Shown: positions 60,801-64,000 of the stretch, piece after piece
How positions within the stretch are numbered: the stretch's first letter is position 1
Layout of the letters: every line of letters begins with the position of its first letter
DNA from: Odobenus rosmarus divergens
Taxonomy: Eukaryota; Chordata; Mammalia; Carnivora; Odobenidae
Assembly: GCF_000321225.1 (NCBI RefSeq)
Contig: NW_004450481.1
Coordinates: forward strand, 2,826,933 to 2,890,932
Direction: 5' to 3'
DNA length: 64,000 nt
Program-made: the position numbers and the translations under genes
The notes under the pieces: generated by a model
Seen by the model: the letters and a program-made list of their open reading frames with translations, nothing else
What the model was told of the DNA's origin: nothing
Database searches by the model: none

Positions 60801-62069
60801 GGCCAGGGAGCTGGGAGGGTTCAGGCCAAAGGGAAGACACGCTTTCCCCAGACACGCCCTTCCTTCTTTTCTGCTTTCCTTTCCAACACAATTCCCTTTA
60901 GGAATGGCCTGGAAGGAGAACAGCTAGGGCCAGGGCTGTGTGCGTTTTCCTTCTGGCTCCCCCAGACCTCGGCCTGTGTGACCTGGCCGCAGGCAAGAGT
61001 GGGCTGGACGGTCACCTCTGGGTTCCCTGTGACTCTTAGGCAGAGAAGCTGGTCACACCTACTGTTGGGACACACAGCCGGGTCTACACCGTTGGCTACT
61101 ATTTTTACAGAAACTCTTACAATGATATTATTATAAAAGATTAAAAAAGTTGCTGAGAGCCCCTCCCCCATTCTTAACCATCGGGAATTCGCACAGATCC
61201 AAAAGATGGTGGCTTGGCGGTCAGGGAGTGCCAAACCCCGGATTTTTCACACCCGCAGAGAGGGGCCTGGGTGGCAGTGGCAAGTAATCTGTCTCCCTAC
61301 GAGCCTCCATCTGACGCTGACTAATCAGCAGGCCCAAAGCCGCCCCAACAGGGCCTTAGATGACTGCCACCTGCCACCTGAGGGGGACTTTGGGAAGCCA
61401 GAAGGAGTGCCAAGAAGAGCCCAGGACCTCATGCCTCTCCTCCTCATACCAAACTAAGTGCTGCCCCTTCCTCCCGGGGCCCCTCACCTGGAGCCCAGAG
61501 CCAAAAAGGAAGAAAGGCCCACATCACAGCAATGGACTGACCACCTTGAGACTTTTGGACACTTAGGACAGACAGGTGGCCATGGCACCAGGGGATTGGG
61601 CTCCAGTCCTGCCCAGCCAGCAGCCTCGAAGTTCCCAGAGAAGGAGCTGTGGGTAGGGTGGAGGTAGGGGTTGGGGCAGGGGGGAAGGGCAATAGACAAG
61701 AACCAGAGATGGACTAAGCAGAAGTACCTAGTGGCCAGGTGAGTGCTTGTGGCCCACAGCTCAGGGATGCTTGAGGCAGGCTGTTTCCTGACTCTGCCCT
61801 CTGGACCTATGCATGGAGTCACCTCCTCCAGGAAGTTGACCTGCCCATTTCAGCTGGATTCAGGCCCCTTTTGTCCATCATCCTCTCTCCAGGCCTGTAG
61901 TCCTCAGATGGGAAGGGTGTCCCTGTGCCCAGTAGAGTGCCTGACACAGCACAGTGTGTAACAGAACCATCAGGGGAGGAGCGAAGGACTTTTGGCAGAG
62001 GGCACCCTTCACCAAGGCTGCTAGGCCGCATTCCTGGTGTGACCTGCTGTGCCGGCCCGCAAGGGAAGA

Positions 62070-62114
<45 letters not shown>

Positions 62115-62409
62115 TCCAGTGTCACTGCAAATGGAGGGATGTGGCTTGCACACCTCGCACCTGGGCCTTGGTCACTGGGCTCCCAGGTCTGGCCTGCATG
62201 CAGCCCTCCCAGCAGCACCTGCCCTGGGTCCTCCCCCAAGCCCAGGTGCGGAGGTGAGGGGGCAGGCTGCCCGCTTACCGTTTCATCTGTGCAGATGGAG
62301 TGCACCTGGGTCCCAAACATCACAGATGTGAAAATGAGAAAGAGCAGCCCCTCAAAGCACAGCAGGATGAGAAGGATCACTGTGGTAGGTGGTGAGAAGG
62401 AACTGCACT
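51621..62409 (-). CDS. ZDHHC3: ZDHHC3 (GODZ) palmitoyltransferase, 3' end with two alternative last exons
   Basis: ZDHHC3 is a Golgi DHHC-type S-acyltransferase that palmitoylates, for example, GABA-A receptor gamma subunits. On the minus strand the window has a shared internal exon (62409-62279) and two alternative terminal exons: proximal 59754-59596 (52 aa, ending DPYQYVV) and distal 51878-51621 (85 aa, ending VEVTDE). Both join in phase 0 and both start GIE, so either completes the TGIE version of the TTxE motif after membrane segment 4. The DHHC catalytic domain lies off the right edge. From the human backbone (247 residues before the split, from memory) the isoforms would be about 299 and 332 residues, in line with the human 299 and 327. 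TGM4, the human tail-to-tail neighbour, is missing here. Confidence 0.95.
52800..53480 (+). mobile_element. Old L1 3'-end sequence
   Basis: 'caagttcatgaaagaaagacagg', 'agaaatccgaatgaagcgtgtag', 'tgtattgtggttatataaaatgg' and 'cccacaataaaaggtt' match the 3' end of old L1 elements. The part before 53150 is less certain. Confidence 0.55.
54130..54265 (-). repeat. MIR, antisense
   Basis: 'atcctcacaaccaccctgacaggaggtgggtgttgg' then 'ggcagaggggaaaacagagggtctgagtgg' is the reverse of the MIR core. Confidence 0.75.
55285..55492 (-). repeat. MIR, antisense
   Basis: 'tttactgaagacacaccgggtgccggac' through 'cccaaagtcacactcgaaggatg' and 'gggccttgaatcagaga' is a nearly full MIR on the minus strand. Confidence 0.75.
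56090..56215. repeat. MER5A
   Basis: 'ggatttctggttcggtaggtctggggcggggcctgagaatgggcatttctaacaagtccctaggtgatgctg' is a close MER5A match. Confidence 0.85.
58141..59595 (-). terminator. ZDHHC3: ZDHHC3 proximal 3'UTR and poly(A) signal
   Basis: On the minus strand about 1.45 kb follow the proximal stop, up to AATAAA (plus-strand TTTATT at 58156-58161, context CAAAATGCAATAAAATTTT). It contains A/T runs near 59340-59520. Use of this signal is inferred. Confidence 0.75.
59596..59754 (-). CDS. ZDHHC3: ZDHHC3 proximal alternative last exon
   Basis: Minus strand: acceptor cttgttttcag, 52 codons and TGA. It starts [15 protein letters not shown] and contains [12 protein letters not shown], with the conserved Asn of the PaCCT-type motif found in many DHHC enzymes. 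It ends DPYQYVV, a hydrophobic C-terminus of the type bound by class II PDZ domains (inference). It appears identical to the human short isoform as I recall it. Confidence 0.97.
   Translation of the reverse strand, partial: GIEQLKKEERRWAKKTKWMNMKAVFGHPFSLGWASPFATPDQGKADPYQYVV
59755..62278 (-). other. ZDHHC3 intron before the proximal last exon
   Basis: 2.5 kb. A (GT)19 microsatellite lies 169 bases after the donor of the internal exon. The rest is unrecognised, with no Can-SINE or L1 seen. Confidence 0.65.
62073..62110. repeat. (GT)19 microsatellite
   Basis: 38 bases of perfect GT (CA on the ZDHHC3 transcript), in the intron just downstream of the ZDHHC3 exon from which the two last exons are chosen. 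Confidence 0.98.
62279..62409 (-). CDS. ZDHHC3: ZDHHC3 internal exon (membrane segment 4)
   Basis: Minus strand: acceptor tgtctttcag, donor ACG|gtaagc. It encodes [16 protein letters not shown], the membrane segment [16 protein letters not shown], and [12 protein letters not shown], as in human ZDHHC3. Confidence 0.97.
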
Positions 62410-64000
62410 CTGAAAGACAAGGGTTGTGTGGGACTTGGGGCTGCTACCCACTGCCCGCTGCGCACCACCTGATGTCCCCAGGGCTCCTGCCCTGCCTCCA
62501 GCCCCACAGGACCTGGTTCCTCCTGGGTGCCATGTGTCCCTGGCCTCCAGGCCTCGGCGGACACCATCTTGCCTCACATCTGGCTGCACCAGCACTCCCT
62601 CAGGGAAGCCCTTCTCCACAGGCCAGGCCCCTCCTGGGGCTTCCCCTCCTAACACCTCTTAACTGCTGCTCTTTTCCTGGCCAGTGTCTGTATCCTGCTG
62701 CTGTGCACAGTGCCTGGCACATGGAAGGACTCAGAAAAGCCTCAGGGCTGAGGCATGAAGACGAAGCCAGGGGGAACCTCCTCCCCTAAGATAGCACAAC
62801 ACAGGCTGGACATTCCTGCACCTCTGTCTGCTTCTGGGGGACAGGAAAGGGCAGGTCCAGAGGATCACTCAGGGGTTTTAGAATTCAAAGTCTATGAGGG
62901 GGCAGTATGGCTACTGGGCTTGGCCCTGAGCTAGGGGTGAAACAAGCCCCCTGGGAAACGCCCCCCTCAGGAGCGTCTGCATCACTGAGACGGTCAGTCC
63001 AACCGGACAGCTGCCTGGCCCAGAGCAGCTGCGTTCACTCTCCTGGCCCCTCTCTGAGCCCAGGCTGCCGGGGGTGTGTGACCCGAGATAAGTCCTTGTC
63101 CCTGCCCAGGCCTCCACCCCCTCCTCATAGAGTAGTAAGGTTTGACCAGATGTGTGGTTCTGTTTTCAGCACCAGAAGCCTCTGTCTGGACCAAGTCTAA
63201 ATCAGAAGCACCCCCAACTGGAGAGAAAAGCCGAGGTGCTGTGGGAGATGGGGGGGTGCGGCTGAGGGAATGGGGATGATACTGGGAGACAGGGATCTGA
63301 TCCCGGCCAATCACCTGCCCCCGCTGACGGCTGCCTGGGCCTGTCACAGCCCGGCTTGTGGTGCATGTTTCTCGTTGCCCCAGGGTGCAGGCCTACTGCC
63401 CTGGCTGGAGGGGTCTGATCCGGGAGGGCCGGGCCGGGCTTCCCTGGGCTTCGGGAACTCAGGGAATCTGGGGATGCCCTGCCGCCAGTGTCGCGGGAGC
63501 TTCACCACAACGGGCCTGGAGACAGCACTGTCCAGGTGGTGAGGTGAGCCACATCTCATCCAAATGCCTTTATCTCCTCACGCTTCCCTCTGAACTCAAC
63601 AATGCTTGCAGACACTTTCCCCTCTGGCTTCGTTGCTGGCAGGGCCCGGGTGGGCTGGCCCCAGTCGGCTCTGGGTGTGGCAGCGGGCTGCCTGGCCGCT
63701 GGGTGGGGTGGTGGGCAGAGCGAGGGTTCCACGGTCAGGCAGACACAGCAGGCTGAGGATCCTGGAGCCAGCTCCCACCATAAGCTCTTGCTAAGATGCC
63801 CCCACTAATAATCTGTGGCCCCTGCATCTTCCCTGTCCCGCACCCCGTGGAATCACGTTTGTTCCTGTCCTTGCTTGCTGTCTGCCTTGCCCATACCTGC
63901 AGCCCCAGGAGGCTGTACAACCAGCCCTGCAGCAGTGCCCGATAACACAGGACTGTGGGCACATGGCTGGGGCTCTCTGAGCATTAGTTCTCCCTTCGGC
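62410..64000 (-). other. ZDHHC3 intron at right edge
   Basis: GC-rich intron upstream of the last internal exon. A MIR-like tail ('cacagtgcctggcacatggaaggactcag') lies near 62705-62735. The preceding exon (FHFLHCFEEDW in human) was not found, so it lies beyond the window. Confidence 0.65.

Noticed and set aside
62049..62789. 246-residue plus-strand frame with a poly-V/C tract
   Set aside because: It translates the GT microsatellite and the antisense of the ZDHHC3 exon.

Overview
The window is nuclear DNA from a mammal, most likely a caniform carnivoran. About 31 copies of one tRNA-derived SINE carry the head GGCGCCTGGGTGGCTCAG, a (TCTC)n stretch and an AATAAAATCTT tail. That is the Can-SINE type typical of arctoids (bears, seals, mustelids) rather than the dog-type head. 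Gene order KIF15(+) - TMEM42(+) - [TGM4 position] - ZDHHC3(-) matches human 3p21.31 as I know it. Introns, GT-AG junctions, L1, MIR and hAT fossils, a CpG island and a processed pseudogene fit this assignment.

Layout. 1-33.6 kb: the last 21 coding exons and 3'UTR of KIF15, a mitotic kinesin. All are in frame and encode 826 residues of coiled-coil stalk and tail; the motor lies off the left edge. The introns hold 19 full-size Can-SINEs, an antisense L1, a GAPDH processed pseudogene and a degenerate intron-containing tRNA-Leu. 33.6-35.8 kb: intergenic repeats. 35.85-40.35 kb: TMEM42, three exons, 159 aa, with a CpG-island promoter. 40.35-49.77 kb: the interval where TGM4 (prostate transglutaminase) lies in human. 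Here it is about 9 kb of L1 and SINE sequence plus one recognisable TGM4-like exon (43.93-44.09 kb), so TGM4 appears to be lost. 49.77-64 kb: the 3' end of ZDHHC3 (Golgi DHHC palmitoyltransferase) on the minus strand. It has one shared internal exon and two alternative last exons 7.7 kb apart.

KIF15 is a spindle motor, TMEM42 a small four-pass membrane protein and ZDHHC3 a palmitoyltransferase; they are neighbours by conserved synteny, not an operon or pathway. I see no novel multi-gene system. The most interesting points are the TGM4 relic, the paralogous alternative last exons of ZDHHC3, a twice-used SINE insertion site with three target-site copies, and the absence of Can-SINEs from 47.4 to 64 kb.

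Comparisons with human proteins are from memory. Exon boundaries were read by eye from splice sites and reading frame.
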